Part shown: in pieces, positions 10,969 to 19,600 of the stretch
Layout: the number at the start of each line of letters is the position of its first letter
Numbering within the stretch: the first letter of the stretch is position 1
Assembly: GCA_959347315.1 (NCBI GenBank)
Contig: OY365815.1
Span: 13,431,158 to 13,495,157, forward strand
DNA from: Bimastos eiseni
Lineage: Eukaryota > Annelida > Clitellata > Crassiclitellata > Lumbricidae
Direction of reading: 5' to 3'
Length of the DNA: 64,000 nt
Translations under genes and position numbers: made by a program
Notes under the pieces: generated by a model
Databases searched by the model: none
The model's input: the letters and a program-made list of their open reading frames with translations, nothing else
Told to the model about the DNA's origin: nothing

Positions 10969-11134
10969 CTGGTTTCGAGTCTGTGTCACTCTGCTGCAAA
11001 GCGGTCGTCAGCAATGCATGACATTCTTCGGCGGCTGCACTTGACTCTGCATCTGCAGCAGCAGAACGCCTTCCTTCCAGCATCCTCCGCCGCATCTTCA
11101 GCAACTGAGCATCAGCAGCAGCAGCTATTTCCAT
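10969..11134 (-). CDS. candidate first coding exon, Ala-rich helical protein
   Basis: On the minus strand an ATG at 11134-11132 opens 55 codons plus one base, then meets a good donor, CCAG followed by GTGGGTAC, at 10968. The peptide begins MEIAAAADAQLLKMRRRMLE and continues rich in Ala, Glu and Ser, so it is probably helical or disordered. Upstream (11135-11300) the sequence is rich in CpG and carries an inverted CCAAT (GATTGG), as expected of a promoter and 5' leader. GCT/GCA/CAG-rich composition gives some repeat character, so the frame could be fortuitous. The next exon would lie to the left and was not identified. No family is recognised; an N-terminal part of a nuclear or cytosolic protein is a guess only. 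Confidence 0.45.
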
Positions 11135-11300
11135 CGCCCGTTTGACGGGCGTTTGGTCGGTGCGCGCGCCAGGGCTGCCAATCAATCACCTGAATCGATC
11201 CACCGCGCGCCCAAGCAGACGGGATCGCTACTTTGATACGAGAGGCAATTACCCGGGTCGAGAGGGTCGACCGAATAACCCTGCTTCCACCTTCCGTCAT
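11135..11300 (-). promoter_or_regulatory. CpG-rich leader/promoter with hairpin at the start codon
   Basis: The segment contains GCGCGCGCC, CCGCGCGCCC and CCCGGGTCG, unusual for this AT-rich window. A perfect 7-bp stem with a 3-base loop (CGCCCGT-TTG-ACGGGCG) occupies 11135-11151, touching the proposed ATG. A second CGCCCGTTTGA copy is at about 11325-11335. Confidence 0.35.
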
Positions 11301-12329
11301 GTCTGCCCTAGGTGCAGTCTCAAACGCCCGTTTGAGTTACTGACTAAGAGCAGCGTCAATGTGTTGGCGCATGTACACAACAACTAGGACCGCACTCAAT
11401 TATTGCACGCATAAACGCAAGTCGATTTTACGGTACGTAACCACGGTTAGATTTTTAGTTTTTCACGGGGTTGAGAGTTAGACCTCAGGTCTCATAAGTC
11501 AGCCATCAGATTTCTTTGAAAGGTATCGATTAATGCAGAACTCTACCGTATACAAATCAAAATGTAATGGTATTTGAAAGCTAAACGATTGACATCCAGA
11601 GCTATAGAGCTGCTCGCTGTATGCGTTGGGGTCGATGAGGTTAGGACGCTCACATGTACATGCAGACGTACATAAAAACCAAAGGTTTTTATTGTTGACC
11701 AAAGACCAGACAACATGAAGACGCCAACAGAAATTAAACGAGTGATTGCAAGAGAACACTAGGGAAAGAACAAAGTCCGAGTTGTCGCTAGCAGGTCACC
11801 CTTCATGCGTATGATTGACAGCAGCTGGGATAGATCGTGTGCGTTAGACATTTATACGTTTTGTCTAAGAGCTTAGTTTACTAATTTATAGACTTGGCAA
11901 GTATACTATATAGTCCGACGGATAGATAGATAAATCGTGCAAAAGTGGAAGAGGTGATTTTCGGAGTATGTACGCCTAATATGTTTTAGAAGAGATTTTG
12001 GGGTCAAGCCACGCTGTAAATTTAAGATTTGAGGTAAAAACGATCATTTTGTGTGGCTGAGGGATAATAGGTGAAATTGCCTATGTGACTATATTATACT
12101 GTTAATTTTATGGACGGCTTAACATAAAAACTAGGGCTTAAATGGTTCAGGAGACGTTTTGTCAAGTTTAATTCACCGCAACGCATTAAAACCAACTTGC
12201 ATGTAAATTTTAGTTCACCACTGACCAGTTTATGTGCGGGGATAGTACAGTAGATCTACTGTGGTGGCTATAATAGCGTCACACGTCGGTACGAGTCACA
12301 ATACAATTACGGTGGTGGCCAGAATTGAA
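11301..12329. other. no gene seen
   Basis: Unique AT-rich sequence on both sides of a stretch with several short open frames. No splice-supported exon was found. Confidence 0.4.
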
Positions 12330-12476
12330 CCCCGACCCTAACATCAACTCCAGCCCTCAACCCTGACCCTAACCCTACCTAACCTCCACCTTGCCCCAGT
12401 CATAACCCTAACCCCACCCTAAACCTAACGCTTACCCCAGCCATAACCCCAGCTTGAACCCTAACCCCAACCCTAT
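12330..12476. repeat. degenerate telomere-like (CCCTAA)n tract
   Basis: Repeated CCCTAACC, CCCAACCCT and CCCCAGCCATAACCC words form about 145 bases of imperfect C-rich telomere-type sequence on the forward strand. The interruptions suggest an old interstitial array or a C-rich minisatellite, not a chromosome end. Confidence 0.6.
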
Positions 12477-12519
12477 ATAGTGTTACTTATTGGAGATGTA
12501 ATTATGACGTCTCCTTGGG

Positions 12520-13334
12520 ATCAGTTACAGACTGTAAAACTCTAATCGTTCTTACTATAACCAAAGTCATCAACCTGTCTCTATCAACCGGTACTTTTCC
12601 TATGTTGTTCAAGGACTCAGTTGTTAAACCACTCCTAAAAAACCATCCCTAGACAAAGAACTCCTGTCCAACTACCGTCCCATTTCAAATCTCTTTTCTT
12701 ATCCAAACCCACGGAGCGGGTTGTCCTCTCTCGTCTCAATGGCTTCCTAACCTCAAACAATCTCCTCAGCCCAAATCAATCTGCATACACCAAACATCAC
12801 TCTACTAAAACACTCCTCACCTCACTATACAACACACTGGTCATGGCGATAGGTCCTTACTTAGAGATGTGGCCTCGAGACTGCGGTCTTGGTCTCGAAA
12901 CCGGAAAACTGCTATCTTGGTCTCGAATGCATCGGTCTTGGTCTTGGACCTCTCGGTTTCGGTCTTGGTCTCGAGGTTGTCATGGCGATAGGTCGTCAAC
13001 AGGTGTCTTGTTTACGTCTCTTACACATTTCTGCAGCCTTCAACACCATGGATCATGCTATTCTAATCAAACGCCTTTCCTCTGCATCTGGAATCTCTGG
13101 TACTGCCAAGTTCTAGATCAGGTCATACCTCTCTTCACGCTCTTTCACTGTCGATAGCTCTGGTCACTCATCCAGTCTGCACAGCCTCACCTGCGGCGTT
13201 CCTCAAGGTTCTGTTCCTGGGCCTCTTTTATTCATTCTGTATACCTAGTCACTCAACAAAATGATTTTCTCGTCTTCTGTAGATCATCGACTCTACGCTG
13301 ACGATACACAACTCTTCATGTAATTATATCTCCC
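12520..13334 (+). pseudogene. CR1/L2-type LINE, reverse-transcriptase N-terminal half
   Basis: The forward translation, over shifting frames, shows the ordered conserved blocks of a non-LTR reverse transcriptase: VVKPLLKKPSLD near 12,625, NYRPISN near 12,667-12,690, QSAYTKHHSTKTLL near 12,779-12,820, ISAAFNTMDHAILIKRL near 13,028-13,078, [14 protein letters not shown] near 13,191-13,232 and the catalytic YADDTQLF near 13,294-13,317. This wording is typical of the CR1/L2/Crack group. The frame is broken by indels, stops and a 124-bp insertion. The upstream endonuclease is absent and telomere-like sequence lies there instead. The element continues after the TCAC repeat. Confidence 0.9.
12841..12994. 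mobile_element. 139-bp gain (insert plus duplication) inside the LINE
   Basis: The 15-base sequence TCATGGCGATAGGTC occurs at 12841-12855 and again at 12980-12994. Without the 124 bases between (12856-12979) and one copy of the repeat, the reverse-transcriptase frame runs straight through (LVMAIGRQQVSC). That shows a true insertion with target-site duplication. The insert is built from GGTCTTGGTCTCG words and has no coding potential. The length of the duplication points to LINE-type target-primed insertion of a non-autonomous sequence. Confidence 0.75.
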
Positions 13335-13870
13335 CTCACTCACTCACTCACTCACTCACTCACTCACTCACTCACTCACTCACTCACTCACTCACTCACT
13401 CACTCACTCACTCACTCACTCACTCACTCACTCACTCACTCACTCACTCACTCACTCACTCACTCACTCACTCACTCACTCACTCACTCACTCACTCACT
13501 CACTCACTCACTCACTCACTCACTCACTCACTCACTCACTCACTCACTCACTCACTCACTCACTCACTCACTCACTCACTCACTCACTCACTCACTCACT
13601 CACTCACTCACTCACTCACTCACTCACTCACTCACTCACTCACTCACTCACTCACTCACTCACTCACTCACTCACTCACTCACTCACTCACTCACTCACT
13701 CACTCACTCACTCACTCACTCACTCACTCACTCACTCACTCACTCACTCACTCACTCACTCACTCACTCACTCACTCACTCACTCACTCACTCACTCACT
13801 CACTCACTCACTCACTCACTCACTCACTCACTCACTCACTCACTCACTCACTCACTCACTCACTCACTCA
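13335..13870. repeat. pure (TCAC)n microsatellite, 134 units
   Basis: 536 bases of TCAC without any interruption that I can see. It sits just after the YADD box of the LINE, where a linker before the next conserved block (YIQDTI) is expected. Such purity implies recent expansion and high length polymorphism. Confidence 0.98.
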
Positions 13871-14225
13871 TCCAATAAACTACATACAAGACACCATCGT
13901 CCTGACATCAACTTGGATGACCATCAAGGCCTAAACCTTACTCTTCTCCTGTCCGCAATCTTGGAATCACCTTTGATAAGAGCCTTACCTTTTTCCGACC
14001 ACATCACCCAGCTATCTCGCACATGCTATATGCACATCCGTGATCTTCCTCGACTGTGCTCAATACTCAACTACAGCACTGCATGGACAATAGCCACATC
14101 AAGCGTTCATTCAAAACTTGACTACTGTAATTCCCTTTTTCACAACATCGACTCTTTGCAAATAATATGCTTCCAAACAATTAAAAACGTTCTTGCCCGC
14201 ACAGTCACAAAACCCCTAGATAGTA
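13871..14225 (+). pseudogene. LINE reverse-transcriptase C-terminal part
   Basis: This continues the element at 12,520. NYIQDTIVLTSTWMT follows the microsatellite, then SVRNLG-type wording (VRNLGITFDKSLTF near 13,954-13,995), FSDHITQLSRTCYMHIRDL and SKLDYCNSLFHNI near 14,110-14,150. These are the usual thumb-region blocks of CR1/L2 enzymes. About 50 codons expected between WMT and VRNLG are missing, so there is an internal deletion in addition to frame shifts. The homology ends near RTVTKPLD at 14,218. Confidence 0.85.
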
Positions 14226-14479
14226 CAATAAAAATGGTGGAGATATTTAATATTGCAACTGCTTTAGACGTCAGTTTTTGCAGTGTTTTTGTTATGTTAT
14301 TGAAAATGTAGCGCTATGGTTTTAAAATGATAAAATATCATAAATGCTTATGCACTAATGAGCCAGTTAAGATAGAGTAAGCCACTGAAAGCTTATTTGG
14401 CGGTTTGTCTGACCCCTAAGGCAATTCCTGAGAATTAACGGGGGTGGGGGGTTGAAAATTAATGGGTGTTGAACCCTCC
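14226..14479. other. no gene seen between LINE pieces
   Basis: AT-rich sequence with a G-run (GGGGGTGGGGGG near 14440). It may be a further insertion or the decayed region before the LINE 3' end. Confidence 0.35.
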
Positions 14480-14748
14480 CAACCCCCGACAATTCAATCA
14501 TTTCTAGATGCTGTGTCTGCATGAAAGTCGTCTCGGCTTCCCTTGTGGTGCCAGACCCGCTCTATTAGACAGTCGCTCTCATTGCATTCTGGTGGTTTCA
14601 GCATGCGCTTTGCCACTCTTCTCTCTCTGCTGCCTTCCTGAAGCACCTGAAAACTTCCCTTTTTTCTCTTTAGCATTTGTGTCGAATCGTGGGCGCCTCT
14701 GATTTGAGTGACGCTATATAATAAGTCCTCCATTACATTACATTACAT
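14480..14748 (+). mobile_element. LINE 3' end with (CATTA)n tail
   Basis: AFLKHLKTSLFS near 14,629-14,664 is the C-terminal block of CR1/L2 proteins. It is followed by GACGCTATATAATAAG and then CATTACATTACATTACAT (from about 14,731), the short tandem tail typical of these elements. It may be the true 3' end of the element above or a separate copy. Confidence 0.55.
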
Positions 14749-14844
14749 CTGTTTCATCAAATTTATCATGCCTTAATGATCAGCCACCACTATATAAGCC
14801 TCCACCTCAAATTCTCGACAGTTCTGTTCTCGAAAGAGAGTTCT

Positions 14845-15372
14845 CCTGCCTCCGAAAACAATATTTTTTGATTCCAGAATAATGTCGGATTTATCATATT
14901 TGGCTACGTGACCTTGACGTTAAAGGTCATGTAATGTTCAGACTAAATTGAGAATCCATTTTTTGAATTCCTTGCCTCTGAAAAATCATATTATAGACCA
15001 CAAAGTCATTTTTAAATTAATTACGGTTCCTGAGAAATGGCCGTTTGACTATTTTGCCATATGACCTTGACCTCAAATGTCACGTGATATTTAGTTATAT
15101 TGAAAACACATTTCTTGCCTTTGACGACCATATTCTAGGCACTAAACTCATCCCGTTTCATTTGTGGTTTCCGAGAAATGGCTGCTTAATCATTTTGATG
15201 ATGTGACCTTGACCTTCAAGGTTATGTGATGTTCAAGCAATGTTGAAAATGCATTTACTTTAAATTGCTTGCCGCTGAAAATCATATTCTAGATACCGTT
15301 TGCACCCCTGCATCATTTATTGTTCCTGAGAAATGGTTGATTGGTCATTTTAGCTATGTGACCTTGATTTCC
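14845..15372. repeat. diverged ~150-bp tandem repeat, 3-4 copies
   Basis: Each copy runs from TTGCCTCTGAAAA through CTGAGAAATGG to GTGACCTTGACC. The ACCTTGA anchors are at 14911, 15064, 15206 and 15361 (spacing 153, 142, 155). Copies are strongly diverged. They carry AGGTCA half-sites in direct and inverted order, as do similar repeats known in marine invertebrate genomes. Confidence 0.8.
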
Positions 15373-15430
15373 ATAATGGCCGCCATCTTGTCCATATCTT
15401 TCACGGTGGCCATAATGGCCGCCATCTTGT
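15371..15430. repeat. 39-bp duplication of ATGGCCGCCATCTTG
   Basis: The 21-base segment CCATAATGGC...CATCTTGT is found at 15371-15391 and 15410-15430. It contains GCCGCCATCTTG, the consensus YY1 site, with an overlapping inverted copy (AATGGC). It lies just outside the left edge of the 10-kb array. Confidence 0.85.
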
Positions 15431-15432
15431 TA

Positions 15433-15683
15433 ATCTCGCGGTCACTCTCTCTGTCTCTGACGGACAGAGAGATCTAGGAAGACAGATCTAGGACGACAGA
15501 TCGAATGAGAGAGAGAGAGACAGAGACAGACAGACAGACAGACAGAGACAGAGATAGATACAGACAGACAGAGACAGTGATAGAGACAGACAGATAGAGA
15601 GAAAGTGAGAGAGATAGGAATAATGAGACAGACATACAGGCAAACAGACACGGAGACAGAGACAGAGAGAGTGACCGCGAGAT
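15433..15683. repeat. perfect 26-bp inverted repeat at the left edge of the 10-kb array
   Basis: Bases 15433-15458 are the exact reverse complement of 15658-15683 (core CGCGGTCACTCTCTCTGTCT). The outer arm ends exactly where similarity to the other array units begins (15459). The inner arm is present in all units; the outer arm is not found at the other unit junctions. Confidence 0.9.
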
Positions 15684-16054
15684 GGACAAGCGAATGAGAG
15701 ACAGAAACACAGACAGATATTTAATACAGACGGAGATACAGAATGGCTAGTATGAGTCATTGAGAGACAGATAAAGAGATTGAGGAGATAACATAGAGGT
15801 ATATAGACATAAATATATTCTTCTGAACTTGTGATTGTGGTAATGTGCAAATCAGGCGTATTAGCTAAAAAAAAGTTGAAACGGAAGTTACGTATTGTGG
15901 GCAAAATAACTGTCATCAATTTTGAATGAAGAAACGAGGCCAAAATATCGTCGTAAGTTAGTCAGGCGCTTCTATTTGACTAACTCTTTGACGCCGCTGG
16001 AAAGGGCGTAAAAGGAGTTTCAGATTGATATGTGAGCGTTGTTTCCATTTGGAC

Positions 16055-16135
16055 ATGGCGACGCCGTTGGACACACGCATACCCGACAAAGGCGCTAACG
16101 AAGGCCGTTCCTCGACATCATATGGCGATAGTTTA
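16055..16135 (+). CDS. candidate first coding exon in unit copy 1
   Basis: An ATG in good context (GGACATGGCG) opens 27 codons ending in a phase-0 donor, TTA followed by GTAAGC at 16136. The peptide, MATPLDTRIPDKG followed by a Ser/Gly-rich stretch ending YGDSL, looks like a hydrophilic protein N-terminus. The surrounding 150 bases are richer in CpG than the rest of the unit. A possible acceptor with the right phase is TTTCCTCTTTTAG ending at 18545, but its frame stops after 21 codons, so the rest of the gene is not established. No family is recognised. Confidence 0.3.
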
Positions 16136-16362
16136 GTAAGCTATAATTTCAGATTAGAATATTTAAAATATTCACGATTGCGCGACCTATCCGACATACT
16201 CATACACGTCCGGACACTCTACCGAATCAGCCATCGATTTCACTTATATAGTTCCTGCATTCTTGCCACTCTTTCATAATGTATGGTTGCCTCAAGTATA
16301 GGGATCGCCGTTATATACATGATCTGTAACAGAGGCTTTGTCGATTCCTGTCATTCATACAT

Positions 16363-16725
16363 GCGTACATGTATACATACATACATATATACATACAAAC
16401 ATACATACATGCATACATACATACAACATACGTACATACATACATACATACATACAGACAGACATACAGACATACATACATACATACAACATACGTACAT
16501 GCAATCCTACATACATACATACATACATCTATACATACATACATGCATACATACATACATGCATACATGCATACATACATACATGCATACATACATACAT
16601 ACATGCATACATACATACGTACGTATGTACATACATGCATAGTATACATAAAACATACATGCATTTATGCATACATAAATATATACATACACACGTACAT
16701 ACAATCATGCATGCATACATGCATG
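16363..16725. repeat. (CATA)n satellite in unit copy 1
   Basis: About 360 bases of CATACATACATA with GCAT and GTAC variants. The same tract lies at 26496-26858 and 36627-36989. The Tyr/Ile/His/Thr frames on one strand and Met/Tyr/Val/Cys frames on the other are repeat translations. Confidence 0.95.
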
Positions 16726-17759
16726 CTTAGTATGCATGAACACATATGTGCAGACAGCCATACATGTATTTACAAACGTACTTGCATACATAGTGTGTCG
16801 ACTGGCATATATGTTCTGTAGACTGTACAATTTGCATTACGTTCACATATATACAGGTGGTGACCAGCAATCGGTTTATTAGCTGTATATTCGATATGTA
16901 TTATCGAAGACCAGAACCTGCAATCTACCATCAACCATAAAGTCACCGAGATACATGTGCGTTCATCAATCACCCTTCCCCAATCAATCGCATTTTCTCC
17001 AAAATCATACGGCGACCAGCATTTTCCGAAATGCTATAATCTAGTTAGTAGCACCCTATGTTATCAACCCAATGCAACCCTTAAAAGACTGGATATCCCC
17101 ACTTTGAAGTGTCTTAATTCATATCACTATCTCCTCTCCAGCAAAACACCCCCGACGCCTCTGATTTCCATTCAAGATCCATTGAAGATGCAATTTCATT
17201 CAATGCCGACCAACTTCAAAGAAGATACAAACCACTTTCGATACGTCTTAATTCTTCATTTGCTGTCACTGTTCCCTGGGAGACTTACATTCTTTAGCTT
17301 CTTATGACCCGAACATTAAACTTCTCAAAATGGATCCTCAAATGAGAAGGCAATCAACAGCACAGTAACGTTTCAACAGTTCAATATTAGTATGTATACA
17401 TATATAGGCCTATATACGAAGCGTCTAACGTATAAATAAAGAGCTTCATGAGAGCGGCTATCATATCAATCGCCGTCTGAAAGACCGACTGATCGGAACC
17501 AAGCGATTGCGCGACGACCGTTAGTTGTCATGAACTTGTAAGTCGCAGCGTTTTGACAGCGATATTTTGTTTATCCAAATAAACGAAGATGCACAGTTAT
17601 GATTCCTTGAAACGAGATTTTGCCTTCCAAGTAAATCGAGTGCATGGTTAGCTTGTCATCCGCTCAGCTTATCACTTAATATCATTTTGTTAATTCTACG
17701 CTACGGGTCTCTTCATTAATGCCGTTAAAAGAATAAACAAATAAATGTACACCAAATCA

Positions 17760-17945
17760 TCGTGGTTTCTCAATGGTTGGCCCTTCGCTCTGGAACACGC
17801 TGCCATTGACGCTGTGGTTGTCCCCATGCACGGCGTGTGCGATAAGTTTATTTAACGGTGCATCCATGACAAGGATAATATGCAAGGTCCACTCAGACTC
17901 TTTTATACCCGCCTTAAAACTATTCCCTTCAGCCGCCAATTTGTT
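17760..17945 (+). pseudogene. LINE 3'-end relic in unit copy 1
   Basis: MVGPSLWNTLPLTL at 17773-17814 matches the conserved (V)GPSLWNSLP block near the C-terminus of CR1/L2 proteins. The rest is shifted and decayed. Only about 180 bases can be assigned. Confidence 0.65.
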
Positions 17946-17967
17946 TACTTTTGGAAATATTTAGGTC

Positions 17968-18128
17968 AACTTCTGTTCAATCACGCGCTTTTGCGCAGCA
18001 AATATGTAGGTCAACTTCTAATATTTCCGTCAACTTCTGTCCAATCACGCGTCATAGATTCAACTTCTGTCCAATCACGCGCCTTAGATGTGACGGACAA
18101 AGCACGTGACTTAGGTAATTTATATAGA
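17968..18128 (+). promoter_or_regulatory. CCAAT-box array with E-box and TATA-like site, unit copy 1
   Basis: CAACTTCTGTCCAATCACGC occurs twice, 30 bases apart (CCAAT at 18041 and 18071). A third, TTCAATCACGCG, is at about 17978 and a shortened copy at about 18010. Downstream are CACGTG at about 18103 and TTTATATAG at about 18119-18127. The order and spacing resemble an NF-Y-driven promoter. The same block is at 28101-28261 and 38232-38392. Just beyond, CACTTACCTGG is on the minus strand a perfect splice donor (CAGGTAAGT, 18146 to 18138), preceded by ATGGAAGC. Confidence 0.35.
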
Positions 18129-18539
18129 TAGATTCCCACTTACCTGGCTTCCATATTCGCGCCTAATTGTAAAGATTTTAATGGACCATGCAGCTAAAAT
18201 AAGAATTCACTGACAAATATATACAACTTGTTATATATATATATATATATATAAAATATATAAAATGATAGAACAAGTTAGGAAAATAAATCGCTTGTTT
18301 TCCATGCTTAACATTCCATTGCAATCTCCATGCTATTGTACTAACAACTTAGCCTATCTAATAAAGTCAGTTAGATTACTTATTTCGTCGCATTAAACAA
18401 ATCCTTTTATAGACATAGAAATGGTGGATAGATCCAAGCACAATATTAAACCAGAAACACACACGCACACAGCCATATACAATATTTGGCAAGCTGGTTA
18501 TCAGAATTTAAAACTGAATAATTATTGTCAATTTCCTCT

Positions 18540-18960
18540 TTTAGACCTTTGGCTGTCGTGGTTCTAGTCCTAAACAGACCGATGAGGGCAGCCGCTGCTA
18601 TACATCCTAAGAAGCCGTTCTTCCCAGACGAGGCAATCCGATAGCGAGCAGACCAAGGTCACGTGGTCACTGACCTTTGCTCCCGTTCAGGGTTCCAGAT
18701 AGCGCCGCTAAGTGGATTACCAGATGGTCGGATGAGGAGGATCTTTCATAGCGACGACACAATAATCGAGTTGACGTCATTGTTACAGAGTTCGCTACGA
18801 ACGACGCTCGATGACGTCATCGGGTGGCTGGTTAAGTGCCCAATCTTACATTCAGTGTGGCCAACCCAGAGGAAGGTGGACGTAATGTCTAGTGATGTAG
18901 AACAGATACTGAAACTCACGAGGTGCGTTTCTTAAAACACACAAGTAGGAGCTACATAAA
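18540..18960. other. unit segment with open frames and CRE palindromes
   Basis: The forward frame 18663-18935 (90 codons) and a minus frame without ATG (18658-18449, 70 codons, with a hydrophobic stretch GFLGCIAAAALIGLF) are both open; neither is recognised. TGACGTCA occurs at about 18773 and, inside the longer palindrome CGATGACGTCATCG, at about 18809-18822. Equal segments are in copies 2 and 3 (28673-29093 and 38804-39224). Confidence 0.25.
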
Positions 18961-19329
18961 TAAAGGCATGCATGCGTAGATCTACTACATACATATGTAA
19001 CAAAGAATTTAGAAAGAAGACAGGAATCATATATAAAATCTCTTATCTTAAACTTATATTTATATTCTAATTTATTAGAATATGTAAGATGTTAAAATGA
19101 ACAGCTAAGTTAATTAAAATTTACTTCCTACCTCTGAAATATGGTTGACATTAAATTTTACTGAATTTGTTACAGGAGTAGATCTACATAGTGGGTCATA
19201 CCACTCATCACTATTTACCTTAGTAGGCCCAATGAAATTAAATTGTTTGTTTACTGAAAAATCGCTTGTTTTCTTTTATTATGGGAGCATATGAACGGAG
19301 TTGAATTATATTAAAAAAATTAAACAGCA

Positions 19330-19600
19330 TGAACAAAAAATGAATACATACATATACATACATGTATATGTATATATCTGCATACATACATATACGAGTA
19401 TATAAGGAAGTACCATATACAGGCACACACATATGCATACACACATACTTACATACGTACATACTTATTTCCATTACTTATAAACATTTACATACATACT
19501 TTCGTATATGAGCATACACAGACACAGATATACATACATACATGGACACGATACACCTGAGTACATGTATACATGTATACATGTATACATGCATTTAAAC
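19330..19600. repeat. degenerate CATA/TACA satellite
   Basis: Imperfect CATACATATACATAC and GTATACATGTATACATG words over about 270 bases, repeated in copies 2 and 3 (+10,133 and +20,264). GTATACATGTATACATGTATAC near 19,567 is self-complementary. Confidence 0.85.

Noticed and set aside
12330..12476. True chromosome end
   Set aside because: The CCCTAA words are degenerate and flanked on both sides by unique sequence and a LINE.
16283..16821. Tyr/Ile/His/Thr and Met/Tyr/Val/Cys frames in each 10-kb unit
   Set aside because: They translate the (CATA)n satellite in several frames on both strands.
18130..18160. U1 snRNA-like start (ACTTACCTGG)
   Set aside because: Only ten bases match; the following sequence has no U1 stem-loops or Sm site. 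It reads better as a minus-strand splice donor.
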